From Paenibacillus sp. Soil750 (GTDB taxonomy: Bacteria; Bacillota; Bacilli; Paenibacillales; NBRC-103111), in NCBI RefSeq assembly GCF_001428045.1, contig NZ_LMSD01000042.1:149891-213890 (forward strand): DNA of 64,000 nt, written 5' to 3'. This document shows, piece by piece, positions 42,433-52,021 of this stretch. The first letter of the stretch is position 1. Each line of letters opens with the position of its first letter. The notes below the pieces were generated by a model. That model was not told the DNA's origin and did no database searches. It saw only the letters and a program-made list of their open reading frames with translations. The position numbers were made by a program, and so were the translations under genes.

Positions 42433-43288
42433 AAGTCGCCTCCTCCTTCGTTCCATGCATGTCGAGCAGCTTAATTAACGTCGGTCTCATATCCTTGCGG
42501 CAGACGACCTTGTCGAGCTGACCATGCTCGAGATTGAATTCAGATGTTTGGAAATTATCCGGAAGTTTCTGCTTAATCGTTTGCTCGATAACACGGCGGC
42601 CCGTAAAACCAAACGAAGCAGCCGGTTCTGCAATAATAATATCGCCAAGCATCGCAAAGCTCGCCGAAACCCCGCCGAATGTCGGATCGGTAATAATAGA
42701 TATGAATAATCCGCCATCCTCGCTGAGCTTGGACAATGCTGCACTCGTTTTGGCCATTTGCATAAGGCTAAGAATACTTTCTTGCATACGTGCGCCACCA
42801 GATGTGGAATAAATGAGAATCGGAAGCTTTTTCTCAATCGCAATTTCGACGGCTCTCGTCATTTTCTCACCGACAACGGAACCTAGCGAGCCTCCCATAA
42901 AATCAAAGCTCATCGCCGCAACGATAACCGGAAATCCGCCAATTGTTCCTTGACCCGTCATAATCGCATCTTGAAGTTTCGTTGCATTCTTGGCTTTGTC
43001 CAATTTCTCGACATAATCAGGAAACTGCAATGGATCTTCGGAGATCATATCCGCATCAAATTCTACAAATTGACCTTCATCGAGCGTAAGTTGGATTCGT
43101 TCAGATGCGCTTAAACGATAATGATAACCGCAAGACGTACACACTTTTAGATTCTTCTCAAGCTCTTTGCTTGTTTGAATCGTGCCACACTTCGGACATT
43201 TATTCATTAAACCCTCAGGAATATCCCTTTTCGTTCTCTCGGAAGGAATCGTTGCATATTTTCGCTTTTGAAATAAATCCTTTAGCAC
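42422..43288 (-). CDS. accD: Acetyl-CoA carboxylase carboxyltransferase subunit beta
   Basis: A 288-residue AccD. The N-terminal zinc ribbon is CPKCGTIQTSKELEKN with CTSCGYHYRL; the carboxyltransferase fold follows (AIMTGQGTIGGFPVIVAAMSF, SFDFMGGSLGSVVGEKMTRA, SGGARMQESILSLMQMAKTS). It starts with GTG 43288 behind GAGGTGG. First gene of accD-accA-pyk. Confidence 0.96.
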   Translation of the reverse strand: MLKDLFQKRKYATIPSERTKRDIPEGLMNKCPKCGTIQTSKELEKNLKVCTSCGYHYRLSASERIQLTLDEGQFVEFDADMISEDPLQFPDYVEKLDKAKNATKLQDAIMTGQGTIGGFPVIVAAMSFDFMGGSLGSVVGEKMTRAVEIAIEKKLPILIYSTSGGARMQESILSLMQMAKTSAALSKLSEDGGLFISIITDPTFGGVSASFAMLGDIIIAEPAASFGFTGRRVIEQTIKQKLPDNFQTSEFNLEHGQLDKVVCRKDMRPTLIKLLDMHGTKEEATYGG

Positions 43289-43354
43289 ATTTCCACCTCT
43301 ACTTGGCTATGATCTATATTCCCTGACAAGCCACGTTTCTTAGTTCTACTTTAT

Positions 43355-43543
43355 CTATCTATGTAAAATAGAATTGAGCACTTCTTGTACTTCTTCTAGC
43401 TCCCCTTCGGGAACAACAATTTCAAACTGGTTTTTGGATAAAGAGATGCCTCGTACCTGAACTAGAAAACCTTCTTCCGTCAGTCTCTGTTTAATCCGCT
43501 CTGCAATTTTCGCAGTAGGAGCTATATAGATCACCGTCCACAT
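43355..43543 (-). CDS. Small conserved protein, 62 residues
   Basis: MWTVIYIAPTAKIAERIKQR followed by a short alpha/beta domain ending in LNSILHR. Predicted beta-alpha-beta pattern like small DUF2007-type signal-like proteins. I recall such a protein near accD/dnaE in Bacillaceae but know no function. ATG 43543 has AGGAGG at seven bases; the upstream ATG 43567 lacks one. It lies 66 bases upstream of accD on the same strand, possibly in the same operon. Confidence 0.75.
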   Translation of the reverse strand: MWTVIYIAPTAKIAERIKQRLTEEGFLVQVRGISLSKNQFEIVVPEGELEEVQEVLNSILHR

Positions 43544-43567
43544 GAATAAACCTCCTATGACGTGCAA

Positions 43568-43806
43568 CTACAACCACTAAGGCAACTAAGCAATGACGAT
43601 AATAACATCCTTTATACGCATAGGAACACACAATGCAATAATGATAGCATAATTCCACTTTTGCCCGCAACAGAGCACATCGATGAAACGAAAATAAACG
43701 ACTACACAGTCCACTTTGGACGTTAGCGTTTATCTAGAAATATAGCAGATTTATCGCGTGAAACATATCATTTCTATATGTAAAATAAAGCCTGAACTAT
43801 TTAGGC
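43568..43806. other. Gene-free stretch
   Basis: No gene, terminator or clear regulatory element seen beyond a plain A+T-rich sequence. Confidence 0.4.
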
Positions 43807-44307
43807 TTAGTCCAGACGGTGTTTACTGCTATAATCAGGTGCATGCTCATTTTGGTGAGCGATTCTGGCTGAGGCTGCTGCCGCTAATCCACAAACTAAA
43901 TCGTCTAGAAACACATGAACAGCGCTGCGATCATCATTTAAAGCGCGAATAATTCCAATTTTTTCCTTATCCAAGTAACCGAAGCTGGTTAAACCGATCA
44001 TCCCATAAACATGAACAATTCCTAGAGCTAAAGTTTCGTCTACCCCATAGAGTGGTTCATCCACTTCAAGAATCGATTGTAGCGGCTCTGGCAACAGTTT
44101 CTTCTCGGCTAATTCATCCAGTGCAATCCCTGTATAGAGGGTGTATTGCACTTCACGCTTAGAAAGTACGGCCATTACACTGTCTACACATTCTTCAATC
44201 GTGAGTTGATCATTATACGGCTTCTGCAGCTTGTATACAATTTCTGAGACTTGATCCACGGACACGCCGCGTTTCTGGAGTAGCTGGATCATGTGTTGTT
44301 CGGTCAT
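43807..44307 (-). CDS. Phosphatidylglycerophosphatase A-family protein
   Basis: A 166-residue soluble PgpA-like protein (B. subtilis YutG type). Family text: LLQKRGVSVDQVSEIVYKLQ, ECVDSVMAVLSKREVQYTL, TGIALDELAEKKLLPEPL, GMIGLTSFGYLDKEKIGII, and HVFLDDLVCGLAAAASARI with the Asp pair. No membrane segments, unlike E. coli PgpA. The exact substrate in this short form is uncertain. ATG 44307 has GGAGGAGG; the ATG 44367 does not. Confidence 0.85.
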   Translation of the reverse strand: MTEQHMIQLLQKRGVSVDQVSEIVYKLQKPYNDQLTIEECVDSVMAVLSKREVQYTLYTGIALDELAEKKLLPEPLQSILEVDEPLYGVDETLALGIVHVYGMIGLTSFGYLDKEKIGIIRALNDDRSAVHVFLDDLVCGLAAAASARIAHQNEHAPDYSSKHRLD

Positions 44308-44428
44308 AAATCCTCCTCCTAGCAATGGGATGCTTATATGAATAAGAAAAGCCGGGTTCCTATTCATATGCGGAGGAAGTCATATTTACCACAAGAACGA
44401 CAATAGAAAAACAACGATTAACATTTTC

Positions 44429-47400
44429 TCATTTTACTCGGACAGAATCTTTGCCCATAATCGTCTCGATCATGCGCGTAAGATCCTTGTTCGGATCGAC
44501 CCGGTACTGGTCGCTCAAGGCCAAGAGCTTGTTGCTGCTCTCATAGAATAGCGCAACCGCAAGCTGCCCTTTATGCAGCTTCAACAGCGCCTTCAGCTGC
44601 AAGAGCTTATCCGGCTGCTCGCAGTCAGCCGTGATCTTGACGAACACGCGCTGCGGCTTCGCCTCAGCAGCGGTAGGCTGTGGGCGGCCCGCTGCCGGGG
44701 CCGCCTGCGGTGCTGGAGCGGCGCTGCGCGCGCCGCTCTGTGGGGCAGCCTGGCGCGGTGCACGATCCCTGACATCGTCAGGGGATCGTCTGCCCGCAGG
44801 CTGCCGGCGAAGCCGCTGGACGGCCTCCAGGTCGTCCAGCGCGGCAAGCTGCTCCGCGAGCAGCTTAGGCGGGTCCTCGTCCTGAAGCTGCAGCTTCGCA
44901 CGGACGAGGACCAGTCTGCCCTTCTGCACGAGCGGAGCCGACTTCTTCCAGGTCTCGGGGAACAAGACCACCTCGACCTTATCAATGCGATCCTCCAGCT
45001 CCATGAACGCCATCGGGTCACCCTTTTTGGTGACGATCGTCTTGTTCGAGAGGATCATCCCCGCAACCAGAACATCGCTATGATCTGGAAGTTCTGTTAA
45101 CTGATGCAGCATTACGGCATCCAGCTCTGCTAGCTGTTCCGTGTAGGCATCCAGTGGATGACCAGAGATATACATACCGAGCAGCTCTTTCTCGAGCTCG
45201 AGCTGCTTGGATTGCGGCATTGGAGGGATATTCGGCACCTCCACTTCCCAGTTCGGTTCTTCAACGAATCCGAACAGGTGAAGCTGAAGATCGTCCCGTT
45301 CCTTGCGCCATTTCGTAGCAGATGCAATGGTTTCATCGAGAATAGCGAGATGCTGGGCACGATGTCCGCCGAGTGAATCGAAAGCTCCGCCTTGGATAAG
45401 CGATTCAACAACCCGCTTATTACATACACGGAGGTCGACCCTGCGACAGAAATCAAGCAAGCTCTCAAACGGAGCTTTCTTTCTCTCACTAAGGATGGCA
45501 TCTATGGCTTGTGTTCCTACATTTTTGATAGCAGCCAGTCCAAATCGGATCGCGCCAGCATTCGAATCCGGCGTAAACACCGTTCCGCTGCCATTCACAT
45601 CGGGTGGCAGGACAGCTAACTTCACTCGTCTGCATTCGTCAACATACTCAGCAACCTTACGATGATTCCCCATGACTGCGGTTAGCATCGAGGCCATGAA
45701 GTAGATCGGATAATGTGCTTTAAGATAAGCTGTTTGGAAGGCAAGGACGCCATAGGCTGTTGCGTGAGCACGCGGGAAACCGTAATCGGCAAACCGCACG
45801 ATCATATCATACACAAGGTTCGCCTCATCCGCGTTAAAGCCTTGACGTAAACTTCCCGAAACGAAATGTGTACGCTCTTCATCGAGGACTTCCCGCTTCT
45901 TTTTGGAAACAGCTCTACGTAATAGATCCGCTTCTCCTAAGCTGAAACCAGCCATAGACGAGGCAATTTGCATGATTTGCTCTTGATACACGATGATGCC
46001 GTATGTGTCCCGAAGAATGGGCTCAAGCGTTGGATGCGGATAAACAACTTCCACTTGTCCGTGCTTACCGGCAATATATTTGGGAATAAACTCCATCGGA
46101 CCTGGACGATACAAGGCTAAGACGGAAATAATATCTTCGAATTCTGATGGCTTCAAGTCCTTGAGGACCTTGCGACAACCTGTTGACTCCAATTGGAATA
46201 CGCCTGTTGTTTCCCCTCTGCTGAGCATCTCATAGGTGATATCATCCGAATCCATATTCAGGAGATCGAAGTTAATCTGAACCTCTTCCATTTCGGAAAG
46301 CCAATCGACCGTTCGTTCAATAATGGAAAGCGTCCGTAGCCCCAAGAAATCCATCTTGAGAAGTCCGATCGCCTCTAAATGCTCCATCGTATATTGGGTA
46401 AGCGCCGTCTGTGTTGTCCCTTCTTGTAAAGGCACGTAATGCGTCAGTGGCTCGCGCGAAATGACAACACCAGCCGCATGCGTTGAAGCATGGCGCGGCA
46501 TCCCCTCAACTCGCATAGCCATCTCTAATAGTTCTGCGGTCTTCGGTTGTCTGGCTACCATCCCTTTCAAATCTGAGCTAACCTGAAGTGCTTCCTTCAA
46601 AGTCATCCCAAGTTGATTCGGAATTGCTTTAGCTGCACGATCCACATCCCCATAGGGCACATTGAGGACACGCCCTACATCCCGAACTGCGGCTTTCGCT
46701 GCCATCGTTCCGAAGGTAATAATTTGGGCAACGTGTTCATGACCATATTTGGCAACGACATAATCAATAACTTCATCCCGACGTTCGTCGCTAAAATCGA
46801 TATCAATATCGGGCATCGTTATCCGTTCCGGATTCAAAAATCGTTCGAATAGCAGCTTATATTGCAGCGGATCGACATTCGTGATGCGGAGGACATACGC
46901 TACTAAGCTTCCCGCAGAGGATCCCCGCCCTGGCCCTGTCATGATCCGTTTCTCATGCGCGAATCGAATAAAGTCCCACACGATTAAAAAGTAATCCGAG
47001 AAGCCCATGTTCGCTATGACACCAAGCTCGTAAGAGAGTCGTTCTTCGGCTTGTTTTCTCAAAGGATGGCTCGCATCGTGCCACTCAGGCTTGCTGCCAT
47101 AACGCTGTTCTAGCCCTAGTCTGCACAGCTCCTGCAAATAAGCCCCTGCTGTTAAATGCTCAGGTATCGGACTAAAACTTGGCAAAATCGACTTACCGAA
47201 CGTCAGTTCTAATTCACAGCGCGAGGCAACCACAGCAGTATTCGCAAGCGCTTCAGGCACATGGACGAATAAACGCCGCATTTCCTCTTCGCTTTTCAAA
47301 TACATCTGACTTGTTCCCATCTTGAGCCGATCCGTGTCCTCTACCGTTTTGCCAGTGCCTATACAAATAAGAATATCCTGCATCACATGGTCTGGCTCTG

Positions 47401-48028
47401 TTACATAATGCACATCATTCGTTGCAATTAAAGGAATCCCGGTTTCTTTGCTCAATTCGATCATGGAAACCATCACTTTTTTCTGCTCAATCATGCCATG
47501 ATCTTGAATCTCCAGAAAGAAATCATCACCGAATATGTCGCGATAACGCTCTGCTGCTTTGCGAGCCTCGTCATATCGGTTATGCAGCAAATGCTGAGAA
47601 ACCTCACTGCCTAAGCAGGAACTAAGGCAAATGAGCCCTTCCGAGTGCTGGGACAAATGTTCTAAATCAATACGCGGTTTATAGTGAAAGCCCTGTAGAT
47701 GTGCAATCGACGTGAGCTTCATTAGGTTTTGATAGCCTTTGAAATTTTTGGCAAGCAAAATAAGGTGATAAATCGGCTGTTCCTGCCGTGTCCCTTTTTC
47801 ACGAATGGAACTCGAAGTGAAGTAAACCTCACAGCCAATAATTGGTTTGATGCCCCGCTGTTTGCAAGCTTTGTAGAATGCGATCGCCCCGTACATGACG
47901 CCATGATCTGTCAACGCCAGAGAGGTCATGCCCAGATTAGCCGCTTGTGAAACAAGCTCCTCCATCCGTGCCGCACCGTCTAATAAACTATATTCACTAT
48001 GCACATGCAGATGTACAAACGAACTCAT
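44429..48028 (-). CDS. dnaE: DNA polymerase III alpha subunit DnaE
   Basis: A 1199-residue replicative polymerase of the DnaE type. The N-terminal PHP domain has VHLHVHSEYSLLDGA and LTDHGVMYGA. The catalytic acidic motif is MPDIDIDFSDERRDE (about 405-420). Helix-hairpin-helix and OB-fold parts follow (VAGMILSNKTIVTKKGDP). About residues 1068-1126 form an unusual Ala/Pro/Arg-rich linker (RSPDDVRDRAPRQAAPQSG...) before a final 75-residue domain. ATG 48028 has GGGGGG-type purines upstream. Divergent from ytrH, as in Bacillus. Confidence 0.95.
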   Translation of the reverse strand: MSSFVHLHVHSEYSLLDGAARMEELVSQAANLGMTSLALTDHGVMYGAIAFYKACKQRGIKPIIGCEVYFTSSSIREKGTRQEQPIYHLILLAKNFKGYQNLMKLTSIAHLQGFHYKPRIDLEHLSQHSEGLICLSSCLGSEVSQHLLHNRYDEARKAAERYRDIFGDDFFLEIQDHGMIEQKKVMVSMIELSKETGIPLIATNDVHYVTEPDHVMQDILICIGTGKTVEDTDRLKMGTSQMYLKSEEEMRRLFVHVPEALANTAVVASRCELELTFGKSILPSFSPIPEHLTAGAYLQELCRLGLEQRYGSKPEWHDASHPLRKQAEERLSYELGVIANMGFSDYFLIVWDFIRFAHEKRIMTGPGRGSSAGSLVAYVLRITNVDPLQYKLLFERFLNPERITMPDIDIDFSDERRDEVIDYVVAKYGHEHVAQIITFGTMAAKAAVRDVGRVLNVPYGDVDRAAKAIPNQLGMTLKEALQVSSDLKGMVARQPKTAELLEMAMRVEGMPRHASTHAAGVVISREPLTHYVPLQEGTTQTALTQYTMEHLEAIGLLKMDFLGLRTLSIIERTVDWLSEMEEVQINFDLLNMDSDDITYEMLSRGETTGVFQLESTGCRKVLKDLKPSEFEDIISVLALYRPGPMEFIPKYIAGKHGQVEVVYPHPTLEPILRDTYGIIVYQEQIMQIASSMAGFSLGEADLLRRAVSKKKREVLDEERTHFVSGSLRQGFNADEANLVYDMIVRFADYGFPRAHATAYGVLAFQTAYLKAHYPIYFMASMLTAVMGNHRKVAEYVDECRRVKLAVLPPDVNGSGTVFTPDSNAGAIRFGLAAIKNVGTQAIDAILSERKKAPFESLLDFCRRVDLRVCNKRVVESLIQGGAFDSLGGHRAQHLAILDETIASATKWRKERDDLQLHLFGFVEEPNWEVEVPNIPPMPQSKQLELEKELLGMYISGHPLDAYTEQLAELDAVMLHQLTELPDHSDVLVAGMILSNKTIVTKKGDPMAFMELEDRIDKVEVVLFPETWKKSAPLVQKGRLVLVRAKLQLQDEDPPKLLAEQLAALDDLEAVQRLRRQPAGRRSPDDVRDRAPRQAAPQSGARSAAPAPQAAPAAGRPQPTAAEAKPQRVFVKITADCEQPDKLLQLKALLKLHKGQLAVALFYESSNKLLALSDQYRVDPNKDLTRMIETIMGKDSVRVK

Positions 48029-48151
48029 CCGCTGGTTCCCCCCTTCTTTCGTGATTTATTCCTTACATTTTATCATATTGGAGCTAGCCAGTCCCATACA
48101 GTAGTAGAGAGAGATTGTCCTCCAACTCAGTAGAAAGGAAGCGATTGGCAC

Positions 48152-48484
48152 ATGGCTGGCTTTTGGGCAAGTATTATCATGTATTTCTGTATTGCGTTTG
48201 GGGTTGTATTCGGAGGCAGTATGCTGAGTGGCATCGCAGCCGTATTAACATTGCAATCTCCAACGGAGAAAATGCTGACCATTTCGGAAAATATCAAGAT
48301 TTGGGCGATGGTCGCTGCGGTTGGCGGTACCATTGATCCAATCCGTTATATTGAAAGTCACGTGGCCATCGGCCATCTCAATCCGGCAATCAAGCAGATT
48401 GTCTATATCGTCGTTGCTTTTACAGGGGCACAATTTGGAACTGCGCTTATTCAAATGATCTGCAAAGGTGGGCATCAGCCTTGA
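48152..48484 (+). CDS. ytrH: Sporulation protein YtrH
   Basis: A 110-residue membrane protein of the YtrH family, made in the mother cell during Bacillus sporulation and needed for full spore resistance. Three membrane segments are visible (about 5-27, 47-63, 80-103). It contains AVGGTIDPIRYIESHVAIG. ATG 48152 follows AGAAAGGAAG. Its stop overlaps the ytrI start (TTGA). Confidence 0.9.
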   Translation: MAGFWASIIMYFCIAFGVVFGGSMLSGIAAVLTLQSPTEKMLTISENIKIWAMVAAVGGTIDPIRYIESHVAIGHLNPAIKQIVYIVVAFTGAQFGTALIQMICKGGHQP

Positions 48485-48972
48485 GAATCCCTCCTTTTGC
48501 AAGATACCAACGACTGCTGGCGAGCTTTGGACTGCTGTTGTCGGGAGCGATCATTGGGAGTGCCGTGTACATGAGTATTCATCAACACACATACAACGAG
48601 TTATATGTGCAATTGCATAAAGTTTTGCAGGAAAATAGTGATCTCGAAGATGATATCGCTAGCTTGAAAAAAACCAAAAATAATCAAACCTTAGTCAATG
48701 TTATTAATGTTCATCTGATGCCCAAAAATCAAGATGATCTACTCAGTGAGGATATTCAAAAGGAAATCGAAGGCGATGTAAAAGCGGAGCTCAAGCTCGT
48801 CATTGGCCAAAAGGCAACTTTCGTCCGGGATTCACAGCCCCTTTATGAGAGATTGATCACGCAAAGAACGTATTTCCTGCACGATAAAAAATATGTCGTC
48901 GAGGTCAAATCCATTGTGTTAATCCAAACCGAATTAACCCTTTGGATTACAGCGCAAGAGAAAAAAACATAA
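48481..48972 (+). CDS. ytrI: Sporulation membrane protein YtrI
   Basis: A 163-residue protein with one N-terminal membrane segment (LLASFGLLLSGAIIGSAVYM), a coiled-coil stretch (LHKVLQENSDLEDDIASLKK) and a C-terminal beta domain. The position behind ytrH and this layout identify YtrI, which acts with YtrH. It begins with TTG 48481, overlapping the ytrH stop, so translation is coupled. Confidence 0.85.
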   Translation: MRIPPFARYQRLLASFGLLLSGAIIGSAVYMSIHQHTYNELYVQLHKVLQENSDLEDDIASLKKTKNNQTLVNVINVHLMPKNQDDLLSEDIQKEIEGDVKAELKLVIGQKATFVRDSQPLYERLITQRTYFLHDKKYVVEVKSIVLIQTELTLWITAQEKKT

Positions 48973-49057
48973 CATGAAATGGTCGCTCATCTTGCAATCC
49001 CCTCTTAAAATCGCTAAAGTTAATTGTAAATTCAACGAAAAGGGACGGATTGTCGTT

Positions 49058-49351
49058 ATGCACGCCATACAATTGACGTTATTTATTCTTATTTGCCTCT
49101 TCCTTGGGCTTACCTTGTTCTATAGCATTCGCTCACGTCGCGAATCAGATGCTGCCAAACGAGGCTTGTACACAGCACGCATGAACATTTGCATGGGCTT
49201 GATGCTCGTACTCATTGCGATTACACAGATCTTCTTCTTCAGTGAATCCAGCTTCCGCCGCATTTTCGGTACCGTGCTCGTATTGATCGGTGTATTCAAT
49301 GTTTTCGTTGGTATCCGAAATCACGGTCACTTTGATCGTCTGCTCCGCTAG
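49058..49351 (+). CDS. ytpI: YtpI-family small membrane protein
   Basis: A 97-residue protein with three membrane segments: IQLTLFILICLFLGLTLFY, MNICMGLMLVLIAITQIFFF and IFGTVLVLIGVFNVFVGI. It ends with the YtpI-like IRNHGHF. The start ATG 49058 has AGGGACGG upstream; the start at 48974 adds residues unlike the family. Function unknown. Its last four bases overlap the convergent ytoI gene. Confidence 0.8.
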   Translation: MHAIQLTLFILICLFLGLTLFYSIRSRRESDAAKRGLYTARMNICMGLMLVLIAITQIFFFSESSFRRIFGTVLVLIGVFNVFVGIRNHGHFDRLLR

Positions 49352-50676
49352 ATCACTTGTGCGGTTAGCATCGCCTTGGAAACCAGGGCTCCTGCATGAT
49401 AAATCTCTACATCGATCTTGCCAAATTTACGGCTCACCTCAATGATGGTGGGTCTTATTTCTATTTTGGAATCAATCTGAAGCGGCTTCAGAAAATAGGT
49501 CGACATATTATCCATGACGAGATCTCCCTTCTTATGCTCCTGCACAATACGGTAAGCCGCCTGCGTCATAAGTGTCGTGAGAACCCCTTCCGAAACCGTC
49601 CCCAAATGATTCGTCATCTGCGGGGTAATTACGCCATGAAATTGCAGTTTGCCCTTCTCATCTCTGACCTCTTCCATCCCGGACCAGATCAAATCTTCAA
49701 AGGTTTCGCCGTTCTGCGGCTGTTTCTGGATCGATTGCATGGCTTTCAAGATATCGCTGCGGTTCAGCACACCGACGATTTTGCGATTGGTATCCACAAC
49801 TGGCAAAAGCTCAATGCCTTCCCACACCATCATGTGTGCGGCAGATGCGACCGATGTCTGAGGCGAAACGGTTAATGGATTGCGTGTCATTAATTTATCA
49901 ACGGATTGTTGAATGCTCGCGCCAACCATATCTTTGGAGGTTACAACACCAATAATCCGATTCCATTCGTCGACAACAGGAAAGCGGCTGTAGCCCGTAT
50001 CCTCGGACATGCGCTGCCAATCCTTCAATGTACTGTTCGCCTTTAAGGCGAAGAGCGCTGCGCCAGAGGCGAGAATATCTTCCACGAGCATGATTTTCTT
50101 TTTGATCAAACGATCGTAGATAGCTCGGTTAATCATGGATGCAACGGTAAACGTGTCATAGCTGCTTGAAATGATCGGCAGTTCTAGCTCATCCGCCAGC
50201 ACTTTGACTTCCGGACTCGTATTAAATCCACCTGTAATGAGAACGCCGGCGCCTTGCTCGAGTGCACACAAGTGAGCTTTATTCCGGTTACCTACAATAA
50301 GTAAGCTGCCTGCCTCAATGTAACGCATCATGGCGTCTTGCTCCATTGCGCCGATGACGAACTTATGCAGCGTCTTATGAAGCCCCTTCGCTCCGCCAAG
50401 CACCTGGCCATCCACCATGTTCACAACCTCGGCAAAAGTCAGCTTATCAATGTTCTGACGAAGCTTCTTCTCGACACGAACGGTTCCGATCCGCTCTTTC
50501 GTTGAAACGAGTCCCTGATTCTCGGCCTCTTTAATTGCGCGGTATGCTGTGCCTTCGCTGACTTCCATATTTTTGGCAATTTTGCGTACAGAAATCCGAC
50601 TTCCTAGCTTCAAGTCCTCAATGTGCCGCAAAATCTGCTCATGCTTCGTTAATGTATCGACGGAATGTGTATCCAA
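49348..50676 (-). CDS. ytoI: YtoI-type regulator: HTH, DRTGG, CBS pair and hotdog domain
   Basis: A 442-residue four-part protein. A helix-turn-helix (SRISVRKIAKNMEVSEGTAY, about 25-60), a DRTGG domain (LTFAEVVNMVDGQVLGG to about 190), two CBS domains (SEDTGYSRFPVVDEWNRIIG and VASAAHMMVWEGIELLPVVD, about 200-310) and a C-terminal hotdog domain (about 320-440). CBS pairs usually bind adenosyl ligands. The YtoI family's DNA target is unknown. It starts with TTG 50676 behind GAGGTG. Overlaps ytpI by four bases. Confidence 0.88.
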   Translation of the reverse strand: MDTHSVDTLTKHEQILRHIEDLKLGSRISVRKIAKNMEVSEGTAYRAIKEAENQGLVSTKERIGTVRVEKKLRQNIDKLTFAEVVNMVDGQVLGGAKGLHKTLHKFVIGAMEQDAMMRYIEAGSLLIVGNRNKAHLCALEQGAGVLITGGFNTSPEVKVLADELELPIISSSYDTFTVASMINRAIYDRLIKKKIMLVEDILASGAALFALKANSTLKDWQRMSEDTGYSRFPVVDEWNRIIGVVTSKDMVGASIQQSVDKLMTRNPLTVSPQTSVASAAHMMVWEGIELLPVVDTNRKIVGVLNRSDILKAMQSIQKQPQNGETFEDLIWSGMEEVRDEKGKLQFHGVITPQMTNHLGTVSEGVLTTLMTQAAYRIVQEHKKGDLVMDNMSTYFLKPLQIDSKIEIRPTIIEVSRKFGKIDVEIYHAGALVSKAMLTAQVI

Positions 50677-50852
50677 CTGTTACACCTCATTATTAGATCC
50701 TGTATTAGTCTGTACTACTAGTATAATCGTTCCACTGGGTAAGAACAATGAGGGTTTGGAAGATGGAAAAGCATCCAACCCTATAGGATTGGATGCTTCA
50801 TATTCATTATACCAAACATATGTTCGAAGTCAAAGTTTAGCTCATTCTTCGC

Positions 50853-51155
50853 TTACTTACGGAATTGAAGAAGCTTCCGTCTGCCTTGTACAAGCTGTTC
50901 CATTTGCCATTTCTTCATCCGGTTAATGCGGAGTTGTTGCTTGCGTTTCTCTTCATCTACACCAAGGATTTGGTGCAAATGAGCAGCGATGATAAGCAAG
51001 GCCATCACAAGCCAGATGACGCTAAAAATCATCGGCAATGAGCCCACTTCGCGAAAATTCAATTGGGGAATGGAATAAAATAACATGCCGACCGCCAAAC
51101 TCATGTACACGACATTTTTGAAACCTTTCAACCGAATCACACGCCTTTCGTTCAT
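50853..51155 (-). CDS. Small membrane protein, about 100 residues
   Basis: A protein with two membrane segments (NVVYMSLAVGMLFYSIPQL and LPMIFSVIWLVMALLIIAAH) and a very basic Lys/Arg/Gln-rich C-terminus (EEKRKQQLRINRMKKWQMEQ). No family recognised. ATG 51155 has GAGG five bases upstream and is preferred over the longer starts. It lies on the same strand as ytoI, 176 bases upstream. Confidence 0.65.
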   Translation of the reverse strand: MNERRVIRLKGFKNVVYMSLAVGMLFYSIPQLNFREVGSLPMIFSVIWLVMALLIIAAHLHQILGVDEEKRKQQLRINRMKKWQMEQLVQGRRKLLQFRK

Positions 51156-51241
51156 AATAACCTCGAACCTAGCTCTACCTACTTCCATTGTATGAGACAA
51201 GTCGTCGAGATATGAATGCGTGGGGCGCAGTAAGACCAAGT

Positions 51242-51970
51242 TTATTCTACTTCGTAGCCTTGGCTGCTCAGAAAGGCTTTCATATGCTTCCTTGGACGCT
51301 GCGCTTTCGCAGCCATTTCCTTGGACCAGGTCGTATCGACTTTGCCGCCGGTACGCACGTTCATGTAATCGCGGAGCGTTTCGTCGTATGCCTCGACCGC
51401 GGATGGGTTGTGCGTATACCGATTCTCATGGTATACGGCTTCAAGCGGGAGCCGCGGGCGGTGCAGCGGCTCTTGGTCCGGCATGCCGATGCACATGCCG
51501 AAGATCGGGTACACAAGCTGAGGCAGGCCCAGCAGCTCGGATACTTCCGCGGGCTTATTGCGCAGCCCGCCGATATAGCAGACGCCGAGGCCGAGTGACT
51601 CGGCAGCGATCGCTGCATTTTGCGCAGCTAATGCAGCCTCGACCGTGGCAATGATGAGATTCTCAGCATTGCCGGTGACCGGCGTGTCCACGTGTTGGTG
51701 GACCGCCTCCGCGTAGCGGTGTAGGTCTGCGCACCACACGAGGAACAGCGGGCACTCGCTGACGTAAGCTTGATTGCCAGCTAGCTCGGCTAGCTGGCTC
51801 TTCAGATCAGCATCTGTCATATGGATGATGCTGTAAGCTTGCATATTGCTCGAGGTGGAGGCAGCTTGAGCTGCCTGAATAATCGCCTCGCGTTGCTCGG
51901 TACTTACGGGCTCATTCGTAAATTTACGAATAGAGCGATGACTTTTTAGTAGATCAATGATTGCATTCAT
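51242..51970 (-). CDS. NADPH-dependent nitroreductase/FMN reductase (NfrA type)
   Basis: A 242-residue FMN-binding oxidoreductase of the NfsA/NfrA family, which reduces nitroaromatics, FMN or disulfides with NADPH. Typical text: LLKSHRSIRKFTNEPVS at the start, AAQAASTSSNMQAYSI, LIIATVEAALAAQNAAIAAES, LGLGVCYIGGLRNKP, and PVFGMCIGxP-like YPIFGMCIGMPDQEP. ATG 51970 or GTG 51982 may start it. The C-terminal half is coded by distinctly G+C-rich DNA compared with its neighbours. Confidence 0.92.
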   Translation of the reverse strand: MNAIIDLLKSHRSIRKFTNEPVSTEQREAIIQAAQAASTSSNMQAYSIIHMTDADLKSQLAELAGNQAYVSECPLFLVWCADLHRYAEAVHQHVDTPVTGNAENLIIATVEAALAAQNAAIAAESLGLGVCYIGGLRNKPAEVSELLGLPQLVYPIFGMCIGMPDQEPLHRPRLPLEAVYHENRYTHNPSAVEAYDETLRDYMNVRTGGKVDTTWSKEMAAKAQRPRKHMKAFLSSQGYEVE

Positions 51971-52021
51971 GAATGGGTCCACTCCTCTATCTCTTTTCTA
52001 TCAGTATCCTTGAATTTGGAG

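Noticed and set aside
44573..45100. Long antisense frames inside dnaE
   Set aside because: Result of the G+C-rich linker region; dnaE is clear on the other strand.
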